11,947 bases of DNA from the NCBI GenBank assembly GCA_002422745.1, contig DITH01000086.1, forward strand, positions 1-11,947. The letters run 5' to 3'. This stretch comes from Alphaproteobacteria bacterium UBA6189. GTDB taxonomy: Bacteria; Pseudomonadota; Alphaproteobacteria; Rickettsiales; UBA3002. Shown here piece by piece: positions 1-5,520 of the stretch. A program made the translations under genes and the position numbers. Position 1 is the stretch's first letter. Each line of letters begins with the position of its first letter. The notes beneath the pieces were generated by a model that was given only the letters and a program-made list of their open reading frames with translations, had not been told where the DNA came from and did no database searches.

Positions 1-1
1 C

Positions 2-175
2 GGCGGCGACGATTACGAGCTGCTGTTTACTGCGCCGCCAACCATGCAGACCCGTCTGGCGACGCTAAGCGAAGCGTTGGCGCTACCGCTGACGCGGATC
101 GGTACGGTGGTTGTCGGTAACGGGCTCACGCTTGATGGAAAACCCATTACCCCGCGTGGCTACGAGCATGCTTAA
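2..175 (+). CDS. thiL: Thiamine-monophosphate kinase, C-terminal end (partial)
   Basis: The gene enters from the left edge; only the last 57 codons and a TAA stop (173-175) are present. The first visible residues are GGDDYELLFT, a hallmark of the ThiL C-terminal half (AIR-synthase-related fold). ThiL is a cytoplasmic enzyme that phosphorylates thiamine monophosphate to thiamine diphosphate with ATP, the last step of cofactor synthesis. The remaining tail (IGTVV..G, then a short strand with LDGKPI and an ending GYEHA) fits the usual end of the family. The N-terminal domain and ATP-binding part lie outside the window, so completeness cannot be judged. Its stop overlaps the stop of the convergent bamE by 4 bases, leaving no room for a private terminator. 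Confidence 0.9.
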   Translation, partial: GGDDYELLFTAPPTMQTRLATLSEALALPLTRIGTVVVGNGLTLDGKPITPRGYEHA

Positions 176-639
176 CGGCCCATGTTTCGGCTATCGATAC
201 CCCGGCTCGGCGCGTTGAAGCGGCCGAAATTCCCCATCAGCTGCTCCATGAAGGTCAGCGAGTGTCCGGCGGTTGGGGTCTGGCGTTCGACCAGGACGAT
301 TTTTTTGCCGTCTTTGAGGTCGTAACGTTCCATATCCCTGACGGTCTGATTAGGGTCGAAATAAATAGCGAGTACTTTCTGGTCGGCTACTTCAGGGGCA
401 TAGAACGCATAGGTTTCCTTGCGCTCGGAGATATAAAACCATACCGGATCGCCGAAGGTCGAGCGCGCGCTCGGGCTGCCGAACAGGGCGCGCACATCCT
501 CCATCGTGGTCTGGCCGGTGACCACCTGCGAGAAATCCATTTCTTCGATCGCATGGCCACGGGTATCGACCACGGGCTCGCAGCTTGCCAAGATGAGTGC
601 CGCGCTGATAGAACCCAGCCAACAGAGGATGTTTCGCAT
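172..639 (-). CDS. bamE: Outer membrane assembly lipoprotein BamE (SmpA/OmlA family)
   Basis: Encodes 155 residues. The N-terminus is a lipoprotein signal: one Arg, a hydrophobic stretch and the lipobox L-A-S-C with the lipidated cysteine at residue 20. Glu follows the Cys, so the Asp+2 inner-membrane retention signal is absent and outer-membrane sorting is expected. Residues about 36-115 match the SmpA/OmlA fold, including TTMEDVRALFGSP and the WFYISE and YFD strands. BamE is a small periplasm-facing subunit of the BAM complex that folds beta-barrel proteins into the outer membrane. The C-terminal 40 residues (MEQLMGNFGRFN region) extend beyond the core. The gene has no noncoding DNA of its own: its stop overlaps thiL and its ATG shares CATG with the divergent chaperone gene. 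A promoter must therefore lie inside that neighbour; I see no strong one. Confidence 0.9.
   Translation of the reverse strand: MRNILCWLGSISAALILASCEPVVDTRGHAIEEMDFSQVVTGQTTMEDVRALFGSPSARSTFGDPVWFYISERKETYAFYAPEVADQKVLAIYFDPNQTVRDMERYDLKDGKKIVLVERQTPTAGHSLTFMEQLMGNFGRFNAPSRGIDSRNMGR
585..614 (+). promoter_or_regulatory. Candidate sigma-70 promoter for the cytochrome bc1 chaperone gene, inside bamE
   Basis: TTGCCA (585-590) and TAGAAC (609-614) are separated by 18 bases, matching the housekeeping consensus at 5/6 and 4/6 positions. Transcription would start near 620-622, giving a leader of about 17 bases that carries the AGAGG ribosome site (624-628) ahead of the ATG at 638. The element lies wholly within the bamE coding sequence, on the opposite strand, over its signal-peptide codons. 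It is prediction from sequence only. Confidence 0.4.
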
Positions 640-1165
640 GGTATTCGCTTTCCCGTCGCTATTTCGTAAACGCCCGCCGGAGCAGGTGCGTGCGGTGTAT
701 ATACCATGCGTTGCCCAGGCGCGGAACCGCTTTTTCTACGCCTCGCTCGGCGTCCCCGATTCGCTCGACGGCCGCTTCGATATGATCGTGCTGCATTTGT
801 TTTTGCTGCAGCAGCGCCTGCAGCATGAAGCGCCGGAATTTGCCCGCTTCTTAAGCGAAGTTTTTTTCGAGGATATGGACGCCTCCATTCGCGAGCTGGG
901 GGTTGCCGATACGGGCGTGGCGCGCCGTATCAAGCAAATGGGTAAGGCGTATCACGGCCGCCTGCAGGCCTACGCTACGACGGATGACGAGCTGCTCAAA
1001 GCGGCGGTGGCGCGTAATCTGTACGGTACGCTGATGCAGGGCGATCCGGCACATCTGGCGCAGATGGCAGCGTATATACGGCGCATGCAGGCCGCGCTGG
1101 CCGTAGTGCCGGTCGCCACGATCGTTGCTAATCAGTGGGCGTGGCCAGATCCGTCCGGTGTTTAA
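638..1165 (+). CDS. Ubiquinol-cytochrome c chaperone family protein (CBP3/COG5452)
   Basis: Encodes 175 residues. The family signature is clear: an aromatic and Cys-containing N-terminal segment (YIPCVAQAR), then FFYASLGVPDSLDGRFDMIV, an LLQQRL helix, FFEDMDASIRELGV and RRIKQMGKAYHGRL. Homologues are the mitochondrial assembly factor CBP3/UQCC1 and its alphaproteobacterial counterparts, which help mature the cytochrome bc1 complex. The domain fills nearly the whole protein, and no signal peptide is seen, so it should act on the cytoplasmic side. I chose the ATG at 638 because AGAGG (624-628) lies 9 bases before it. An in-frame ATG at 629 would abut that site, and longer versions run through bamE antisense. 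The start codon overlaps the bamE start, and the TAA overlaps the panE stop. Confidence 0.88.
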   Translation: MVFAFPSLFRKRPPEQVRAVYIPCVAQARNRFFYASLGVPDSLDGRFDMIVLHLFLLQQRLQHEAPEFARFLSEVFFEDMDASIRELGVADTGVARRIKQMGKAYHGRLQAYATTDDELLKAAVARNLYGTLMQGDPAHLAQMAAYIRRMQAALAVVPVATIVANQWAWPDPSGV

Positions 1166-2169
1166 GCGCGCCGTGTTTTCATCGCTTCAATGAAAAACCG
1201 TTCTTTCAGTTTTACCAGCGAATAAAGCGCATTGAGATGGGGGGTGTCGACCTCCATCCATTTGCCGATTTCCCGCACCGCCCCGACAATCGCTTCGATC
1301 TCGGTAGCGCGACCGGATTCGATATCCTGCTGCATGCTGGTTTTATGGCCGCGCATTTTTGCCGCCGCCTCGACCCGGCTTTTGATGGTCTGGCCAAGCT
1401 CGATACCCAGCTTGTCGGCAATGAATCGCGCTTCGTTCATCACCGCGCTCAGCAGGTCGATATCCTGGTAGCCTTCCGCCACCTGGTCGATCGTGCCGTG
1501 GGTGAGCGCGCCGATCGGGTTGAAGGCGATGTTGCCCCAAAGTTTATGCCACACGATCTGGCGAATATTGTCGGAAGATTTGGGGGCGAACCCGGCTTTT
1601 TCGAACGCGGTGGCCAGGGCCTGTAAGCGCGGGGTCATCTGCCCGTCGAGCTCGCCCAGCACGATACGCCGTTCGATATCCGGCACGTAACGGACTTCGC
1701 CCGGGTTGCTGATATGCCCCGCCAGGTAATTGACGCAGCCGATAATACGTTCCGGCGCAATCTGCGCGGTGAGCTTGCCTTCCGGGTCGAGCCCGTCGAG
1801 GCGGCGGCCATCGTAAGGCCCGCCTTCTTTCTGGAAATACCACCAGGGCACGCCGTTCACTGCCGGAACGATGACGGTATTGGCATGTAGCAATGGTGGC
1901 AATTGCGGCAATACGCCTGGCAACTGGTGCGCCTTAGTGCTGATAATCACTGCATCCTGCGGGCCCGCTTCCTCGGCGCGGTCGGTGGCATGCACTTCGC
2001 CGCGCCACTGGTCGCCCGCCGTGGTAAGGGTGAGGCCACGGCTGCGCAACGCCTGCAGTTGGCTGCCGCGCGCGATATAGGTGACATCATAACCGGCACG
2101 CTGGATCAGGCCGCCCATCAGGCAACCCATGGCGCCGGCGCCAAGAATACAGATTTTTTGCATGGTCAT
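1162..2169 (-). CDS. panE: 2-dehydropantoate 2-reductase family protein (PanE/ApbA)
   Basis: Encodes 335 residues. An N-terminal Rossmann motif GAGAMG (residues 10-15) binds NADPH; TKAHQ follows at 78-82, with a conserved Lys at 79. The C-terminal helical domain carries HKLWGNIAFNP with the presumed catalytic Lys209 and Asn213, then SGRATEIEAIVGA with Glu290. These correspond to the Lys and Glu of E. coli PanE, which reduces ketopantoate to pantoate on the way to coenzyme A. The protein is somewhat longer than E. coli PanE because of an insertion around residues 107-145 (WWYFQKEGG onward), seen in a common subgroup. No other pantothenate gene is nearby, and the family has paralogues acting on other 2-oxo acids, so the exact substrate is inferred. 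An internal ATG at 2163 (third codon) has better spacing to the weak AGCGGG upstream and could be the true start. Confidence 0.82.
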   Translation of the reverse strand: MTMQKICILGAGAMGCLMGGLIQRAGYDVTYIARGSQLQALRSRGLTLTTAGDQWRGEVHATDRAEEAGPQDAVIISTKAHQLPGVLPQLPPLLHANTVIVPAVNGVPWWYFQKEGGPYDGRRLDGLDPEGKLTAQIAPERIIGCVNYLAGHISNPGEVRYVPDIERRIVLGELDGQMTPRLQALATAFEKAGFAPKSSDNIRQIVWHKLWGNIAFNPIGALTHGTIDQVAEGYQDIDLLSAVMNEARFIADKLGIELGQTIKSRVEAAAKMRGHKTSMQQDIESGRATEIEAIVGAVREIGKWMEVDTPHLNALYSLVKLKERFFIEAMKTRRA

Positions 2170-2225
2170 GGCCCGCTTGATAGCGCAGGGCGGCTTATGA
2201 ATCCATGGGAAAGCGCAGCAGCGGA

Positions 2226-2771
2226 CTAGATGGCGTCCGCCGCCTCGACAGGGTCGGGAAGCGGCGGCAGGCTGGCGGCGCGCGTGGCCGCAATCTGGTA
2301 GGCATCGGCCCCTTTGGCAAAGCCAAAACTTTGCCCGCTACGCGGCTTTGACGGGCCGTTCGTTTCACGCATCGGTGGGGGCAGCTCGGCGCTGCTGATG
2401 GCAGGCTTGGGCTGCTGCGCCATTAATTGCGCGGTGAGCTGGGTGGTGAGCGGGATGCCAAGTGTCACCGGTCCGTTGGTGCGGGCCTGCTGGGGGGCAG
2501 GCGGCGGATTCGGTACTTCGATATAATCGCCGGTCGGCGGCGGCACATTGACACGGGTGGTGTTGGCGCGATCGTTCACCGCCAGTTGGCGTGCCCCTTG
2601 GGGGTTGCCAGCAAAAAAGGCGGCGGGGGCTGCGGCGGCGCTGACAGCGGTGGAGAGATATTGCCGGGTGGCGGCACTGGCGTCGCTCACGCCCGAGCCA
2701 AGCGCAATCGCCGTGCTCGCCGCTTGGGTGGGCACAGTCGCGGGCAGCCCATTGCTAATCAACGGCAGCAT
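2226..2771 (-). CDS. Hypothetical Ala/Pro-rich protein of unknown function
   Basis: I do not recognise this 181-residue protein. Composition is rich in Ala, Pro, Thr and Gln. Residues 1-65 look like an alanine-rich, possibly helical segment (ASAATRQYLSTAVSAAAAP). Residues about 75-135 are proline- and glutamine-rich (VNVPPP, PNPPPAPQQ, AQQPKP) and probably disordered. The C-terminal third has a glycine/aromatic patch (SGQSFGFAKGADAY) and ends in PPLPDPVEAADAI. There is no cysteine, signal peptide or clear membrane segment. Codon choice in this frame resembles the neighbours, and a plausible promoter and a GGATGAG ribosome site precede the ATG, so I believe it is real. It lies 56 bases upstream of panE on the same strand and may be co-transcribed with it. 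Such a composition would suit a linker or scaffold protein, but no function is claimed. Confidence 0.6.
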   Translation of the reverse strand: MLPLISNGLPATVPTQAASTAIALGSGVSDASAATRQYLSTAVSAAAAPAAFFAGNPQGARQLAVNDRANTTRVNVPPPTGDYIEVPNPPPAPQQARTNGPVTLGIPLTTQLTAQLMAQQPKPAISSAELPPPMRETNGPSKPRSGQSFGFAKGADAYQIAATRAASLPPLPDPVEAADAI

Positions 2772-2810
2772 ACACTCATCCAGCTCATATTTTTTTCTTT
2801 ATTAGGGAAT

Positions 2811-2839
2811 AGTATAGCATGCTTGGCATGATTTGGCGA
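2811..2839 (-). promoter_or_regulatory. Candidate sigma-70 promoter for the hypothetical gene
   Basis: On the minus strand TATACT (2811-2816, 5/6 to the -10 consensus) lies 17 bases downstream of TCGCCA (2834-2839, 4/6 to the -35 consensus). The start point would fall near 2804, about 30 bases before the ATG at 2771. The spacer and -35 are covered by two of the three phased TTGGC repeats at 2823-2847, which may be an operator. Confidence 0.45.
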
Positions 2840-2847
2840 GTATTGGC
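2823..2847. repeat. Three TTGGC direct repeats with exact 10-bp period
   Basis: TTGGC occurs at 2823-2827, 2833-2837 and 2843-2847, each separated by 5 bases, so the three copies sit on one face of the helix. The reverse complement is GCCAA. The array overlaps the -35 and spacer of the leftward promoter at 2811-2839 and lies upstream of the rightward promoter at 2890-2918. Phased direct repeats of this kind are typical of tandem-binding transcription factors such as OmpR/PhoB-type response regulators. The identity of any binding protein is unknown. Confidence 0.5.
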
Positions 2848-2869
2848 CTATGACTTTCCTATCCCGTTG

Positions 2870-2884
2870 GTTAATAAGCGTTAA
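2870..2884. repeat. GTTAA direct repeat with 10-bp period
   Basis: GTTAA occurs at 2870-2874 and 2880-2884, again one helical turn apart, ending 5 bases upstream of the candidate -35 element of the SCO operon (2890-2895). The position suits an activator site. With only two short copies it could be chance. Confidence 0.3.
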
Positions 2885-2889
2885 GACGA

Positions 2890-2918
2890 TTGTCATCATA
2901 GTTTCATTTTACTTTTAT
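2890..2918 (+). promoter_or_regulatory. Candidate promoter of the SCO-PCuAC-gmk operon
   Basis: TTGTCA (2890-2895, 5/6 to the -35 consensus) is followed after 17 bases by TTTTAT (2913-2918, 4/6 to the -10 consensus). A start near 2925 gives a leader of about 18 bases before the ATG at 2943. TTGTCAT also resembles a half-site of the CusR/CopR copper-response palindrome, but the matching inverted half is absent, so copper control is not shown. Confidence 0.4.
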
Positions 2919-2942
2919 ACCCCCGCCGCCTAGACGGGGCGC

Positions 2943-3545
2943 ATGCGTATTTATGCTCTTGTCTGGATTTTTTGTGTACTGGCGGCCGTCGGGCTTCTTG
3001 CCTGGATGGGCACCAGCGTCATACCCCAATCGTCGGCACCAGCCAGTCGTGGCGAAGCCCTGATCGGCGGCCCCTTCACCCTGAGCGACGCCACAGGCAA
3101 ACCCGTCACCGAGCAGGATTTCGCCGGGCGCTACATGCTGGTTTATTTCGGCTTCACCCATTGCCCGGATATCTGCCCCACCGGCCTGTTACTGATCGGC
3201 AATGCGCTTGAGCAGCTCGACCCTGCCCTGCGCGCGCGGGTGACGCCGATTTTCGTCAGCCTCGATCCCGAGCGCGACACGCCGGAGGTGATGGGAAATT
3301 ATGTGCAGCATTTCAGCCCGCAGCTGGTCGGGCTCACCGGCACGCCTGAGCAAATCGCCCGGATAGCCGAGGCATACAAAGTCTATTACCGCAAGGTCGA
3401 GAACGAGGATTCGGCGCTGGGCTACATGATCGACCATTCGGGTTACATGTACCTGATGGGGCCGGATGGAAAATATCTTGCCCACTTTCCCCATCATATT
3501 TCCGAAGCATCGCTCACCGAGGGGCTTGCCAAATTTGTGCGCTAG
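2943..3545 (+). CDS. sco: SCO1/SenC/PrrC family copper chaperone for cytochrome c oxidase
   Basis: Encodes 200 residues. Residues 5-22 form one hydrophobic N-terminal anchor, so the rest is expected in the periplasm attached to the inner membrane. The thioredoxin-like domain begins about residue 43 (GGPFTLSDATGKPV). It carries the copper site C74-PDI-C78-P in FTHCPDICPT and the distal ligand His165 in MIDHSGYMYLM, with VSLDPERDTPE between. SCO proteins deliver copper to, or keep reduced, the CuA site of cytochrome oxidase subunit II. All ligands are present and the length is normal. The ribosome site is weak (GGGG, 3 bases before the ATG), but the membrane anchor supports this start. It heads an operon with a second periplasmic copper chaperone 15 bases downstream, which strengthens the oxidase-assembly role. 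Confidence 0.93.
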   Translation: MRIYALVWIFCVLAAVGLLAWMGTSVIPQSSAPASRGEALIGGPFTLSDATGKPVTEQDFAGRYMLVYFGFTHCPDICPTGLLLIGNALEQLDPALRARVTPIFVSLDPERDTPEVMGNYVQHFSPQLVGLTGTPEQIARIAEAYKVYYRKVENEDSALGYMIDHSGYMYLMGPDGKYLAHFPHHISEASLTEGLAKFVR

Positions 3546-3560
3546 GGTTTAGGGTGGCGC

Positions 3561-4037
3561 ATGCGCACGATTTTTCTTTTTCTTCTTTCCCTTACCGTTC
3601 TTCCGCTGCCGGCCCTGGCCGCTGACATTACGGCCGATACGCCATGGATTCGTCTGGTTCCCGGCAAAACCAACGGCGCGGGCTATTTCACCATCACGGC
3701 GCCGAAGGACGATGCCTTACGCGCGGCCAGCAGTGAATGCTGCGGCGCGGTCGAGATCCACGAAATGGCGATGGACGGCGAACGCATGCGGATGCGTAAA
3801 GTCGACAGCATTCCGCTGGAGGCGGGTGAGCCGGTGGAATTCGAGCCGATGGGCTATCACCTTATGTTCATTGGCTTTCATGCCGCCCCATTGCATGCGA
3901 CCACGGTGCCGGTGACCTTGCATTTCACCTCCGGCGCGTCGATCGATGTGCCGTTTACCGTGAAGCTCGTCGGGCAGGACAACGCCGGAATGCCGCCTGC
4001 CGGACACGGCCACCATCATCACGGAGGACACGAATGA
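3561..4037 (+). CDS. Periplasmic copper chaperone PCu(A)C (DUF461)
   Basis: Encodes 158 residues. Residues 1-20 form a Sec signal peptide with a likely cut after ALA, before ADITA. The mature domain carries the family copper motif H-x10-M-x21-H-x-M exactly: His67, Met78, His100 and Met102, with extra Met69, Met71 and Met76 around it. PCu(A)C proteins carry Cu(I) in the periplasm and act with SCO in CuA assembly or in copper supply to oxidases; the SCO gene is directly upstream. Two features are less usual: a vicinal Cys60-Cys61 pair seven residues before the first His, and a His-rich tail (GHGHHHHGGH) that may bind more metal. The site AGGGTGG lies just before the ATG. The final codons overlap gmk and contain its ribosome site. 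Confidence 0.92.
   Translation: MRTIFLFLLSLTVLPLPALAADITADTPWIRLVPGKTNGAGYFTITAPKDDALRAASSECCGAVEIHEMAMDGERMRMRKVDSIPLEAGEPVEFEPMGYHLMFIGFHAAPLHATTVPVTLHFTSGASIDVPFTVKLVGQDNAGMPPAGHGHHHHGGHE
4023..4027 (+). promoter_or_regulatory. Strong Shine-Dalgarno of gmk inside the PCuAC gene
   Basis: GGAGG lies 6 bases before the gmk ATG (4034) and is made of codons of the His-rich tail of the upstream gene. It is the closest match to the consensus ribosome site in the window. With the ATGA stop/start overlap at 4034-4037 it indicates that Gmk is made by coupled or efficient re-initiated translation. Confidence 0.75.
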
Positions 4038-4675
4038 GCGCCCCGCCGAAACGGCGCGGCCTGATGTTCGTGCTGTCCTCGCCTTCGGGCGCAGGTAAAA
4101 CCACCCTGTCGCGCCGCCTGTTGCAAATGGAAACGCAAGTGGCCATGTCGGTTTCCGTCACCACGCGCCCACGCCGCCCCGGCGAGATGGACGGTAAGGA
4201 TTATTACTTCATCGACGATGCCGCGTTCGACCGTATGGTGGCCGAAGGCGAATTGCTCGAGCATGCGGTGGTGTTCGATTACAAATACGGCACGCCGAAA
4301 GCCCATGTGCTGCGCGAGCTCGATGCCGGGCGCGATGTGTTGTTCGATATCGATTGGCAGGGCACCCACCAGCTGCGCGAACATTGCCGCGAGGATCTGG
4401 TCAGCGTCTTTATCCTGCCACCCAGCCTCGCCGAGCTGGAACGCCGCCTGAAAACCCGCGCCCAGGATAGCGACGAAACCGTCGCCAAGCGTATGGCCAA
4501 GGCGGTCGATGAAATCAGCCATTGGGAAGAATACGATTACGTAGTGGTGAATACCGATATCGACAAGGCACTCACCCATATCCAGCGCATTCTGTATGCC
4601 GAGCGTTTCAAGCGCTGGCGGCAGCTTGATTTGCATGGGTTTATCAACGATCTCTGCAAACCGGCGGTGGCTTAG
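4034..4675 (+). CDS. gmk: Guanylate kinase
   Basis: Encodes 213 residues, a normal length. The P-loop SSPSGAGKTT is at residues 15-24 with Lys22 for ATP phosphates. The GMP-binding segment VSVTTRPRRPGE follows at 40-51, then DGKDYYF, ELLEHA, YKYGTPK (84-89) and DIDWQG (105-110). The lid arginines are in KTRAQDSDETVAKR (140-153). The enzyme is cytoplasmic and converts GMP plus ATP to GDP plus ADP, an essential step to GTP. The ATG overlaps the TGA of the PCuAC gene (ATGA) and is served by GGAGG, so this start is secure. Placement at the end of a copper-chaperone operon is unusual, since alphaproteobacterial gmk commonly follows yicC and mltG. Its TAG stop overlaps the rsmA stop by 4 bases. Confidence 0.96.
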   Translation: MSAPPKRRGLMFVLSSPSGAGKTTLSRRLLQMETQVAMSVSVTTRPRRPGEMDGKDYYFIDDAAFDRMVAEGELLEHAVVFDYKYGTPKAHVLRELDAGRDVLFDIDWQGTHQLREHCREDLVSVFILPPSLAELERRLKTRAQDSDETVAKRMAKAVDEISHWEEYDYVVVNTDIDKALTHIQRILYAERFKRWRQLDLHGFINDLCKPAVA

Positions 4676-5508
4676 TCCAGCGCATTCGCCAGAGCGACGA
4701 AATCTTCCAGCGTGCATTGTTCGGGCCGATGGGTTGGGTCGATCCCGGCTTTCCGGCAAAGCGTTTCCCCGCCAAGCGCCTTCAATGACTGGCGGAGCAT
4801 TTTGCGGCGCTGGTTAAAAGCCGCGGCGGTGATTTTCTCCAGCTGGGGAATCGTCACCGCATAGCGCGGCGCGGCTAAGAAACGGGCCCGGACGACCGAT
4901 GACATGACTTTCGGCGGGGGCCGGAACGCACCGGGCGGCACGTCGAACAGCAGCGCGCTGTCGGTCAGCAATGCCATCAGCACCGAGATGCGGCCATAGG
5001 CTTTGCTGCCCGGCGGGGCGACCAAGCGCTCGGCCACCTCTTTTTGCAGCATGACGGTAAATCCCTCCAGCTGGCTGTGGCCACTGTTGGCTGCTAATGC
5101 CAGCCATTGCAGGATCATCGCGGTGCCGACATTATACGGCAGGTTGGCGACAATACTGCGCGGTGCCGTACCGAGTTCGTTCATGGGGATGGCCAGCCCG
5201 TCGCCTTCGATGAGTGTAAAGCGGGTGGGATAGGCTTGCTGCAGCAGACCAAGCGCGGCGACGCAACGTGTGTCTTTTTCAATGGCGATCACCTGTGCGG
5301 CGGCAGTATCGAGCAGGGCGCGGGTCAGACCGCCCGGGCCTGGGCCGATTTCAATCACGGTATAGCCGGCAAGGTCGCCCGCGGCGCGCGCCACTTTGGC
5401 AAGCAAAGTCGGGTCGAGCAGGAAATGCTGGCCCAGTGTTTTTTTGGCGGCCAGCCCGAACTGGGCGATGACGTCGCTTAACGCAGGTAACGCGGGCGCT
5501 TGGTCCAT
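4672..5508 (-). CDS. rsmA: 16S rRNA (adenine1518/1519-N6)-dimethyltransferase RsmA/KsgA
   Basis: Encodes 278 residues. TLGQHFLLD (24-32) is the family N-terminal signature. The S-adenosylmethionine site is EIGPGPGGLT (53-62), with the acidic IAIEKD at 74-79 and EGDGLAI at 101-107. The adenine-binding NLPY motif is at 122-125. The C-terminal domain shows FRPPPKVMSSV and FNQRRKMLRQSL (231-242). RsmA dimethylates two adjacent adenosines in the 3' hairpin of 16S rRNA during late 30S assembly; its loss gives kasugamycin resistance. It is the last gene of the leftward operon, 4 bases after surA. AAAGG about 11 bases before the ATG may be its ribosome site, and coupling to surA is likely. The stop overlaps that of convergent gmk. 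Confidence 0.96.
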   Translation of the reverse strand: MDQAPALPALSDVIAQFGLAAKKTLGQHFLLDPTLLAKVARAAGDLAGYTVIEIGPGPGGLTRALLDTAAAQVIAIEKDTRCVAALGLLQQAYPTRFTLIEGDGLAIPMNELGTAPRSIVANLPYNVGTAMILQWLALAANSGHSQLEGFTVMLQKEVAERLVAPPGSKAYGRISVLMALLTDSALLFDVPPGAFRPPPKVMSSVVRARFLAAPRYAVTIPQLEKITAAAFNQRRKMLRQSLKALGGETLCRKAGIDPTHRPEQCTLEDFVALANALD

Positions 5509-5520
5509 GCCGCTAGCGGC
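5509..5520. repeat. 12-bp perfect palindrome at the surA/rsmA junction
   Basis: GCCGCTAGCGGC reads the same on both strands. It contains the surA TAG stop (5513-5515, read leftward) and directly abuts the rsmA ATG. In RNA it could form at most a 4-bp stem with a 4-base loop, placed between the rsmA ribosome site and its start. Function is unknown and chance is possible in GC-rich DNA. Confidence 0.4.

Noticed and set aside
694..706. GTATATAC palindrome as a bamE promoter or operator
   Set aside because: It is inside the chaperone coding sequence; the TATATA on the minus strand has only a poor -35 match (about 3/6) and is far from the bamE start.
2921..2939. Inverted repeat CCCCG/CGGGG before the SCO start as a terminator or riboswitch
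   Set aside because: The stem is 5 bp with no T run on either strand, and it lies between the promoter and ATG of a gene; most likely GC-rich chance.
4019..4759. Long minus-strand open frame opposite gmk (246 codons)
   Set aside because: It mirrors a well-conserved gmk and the rsmA end; the translation looks like a shadow frame with no recognisable domain.
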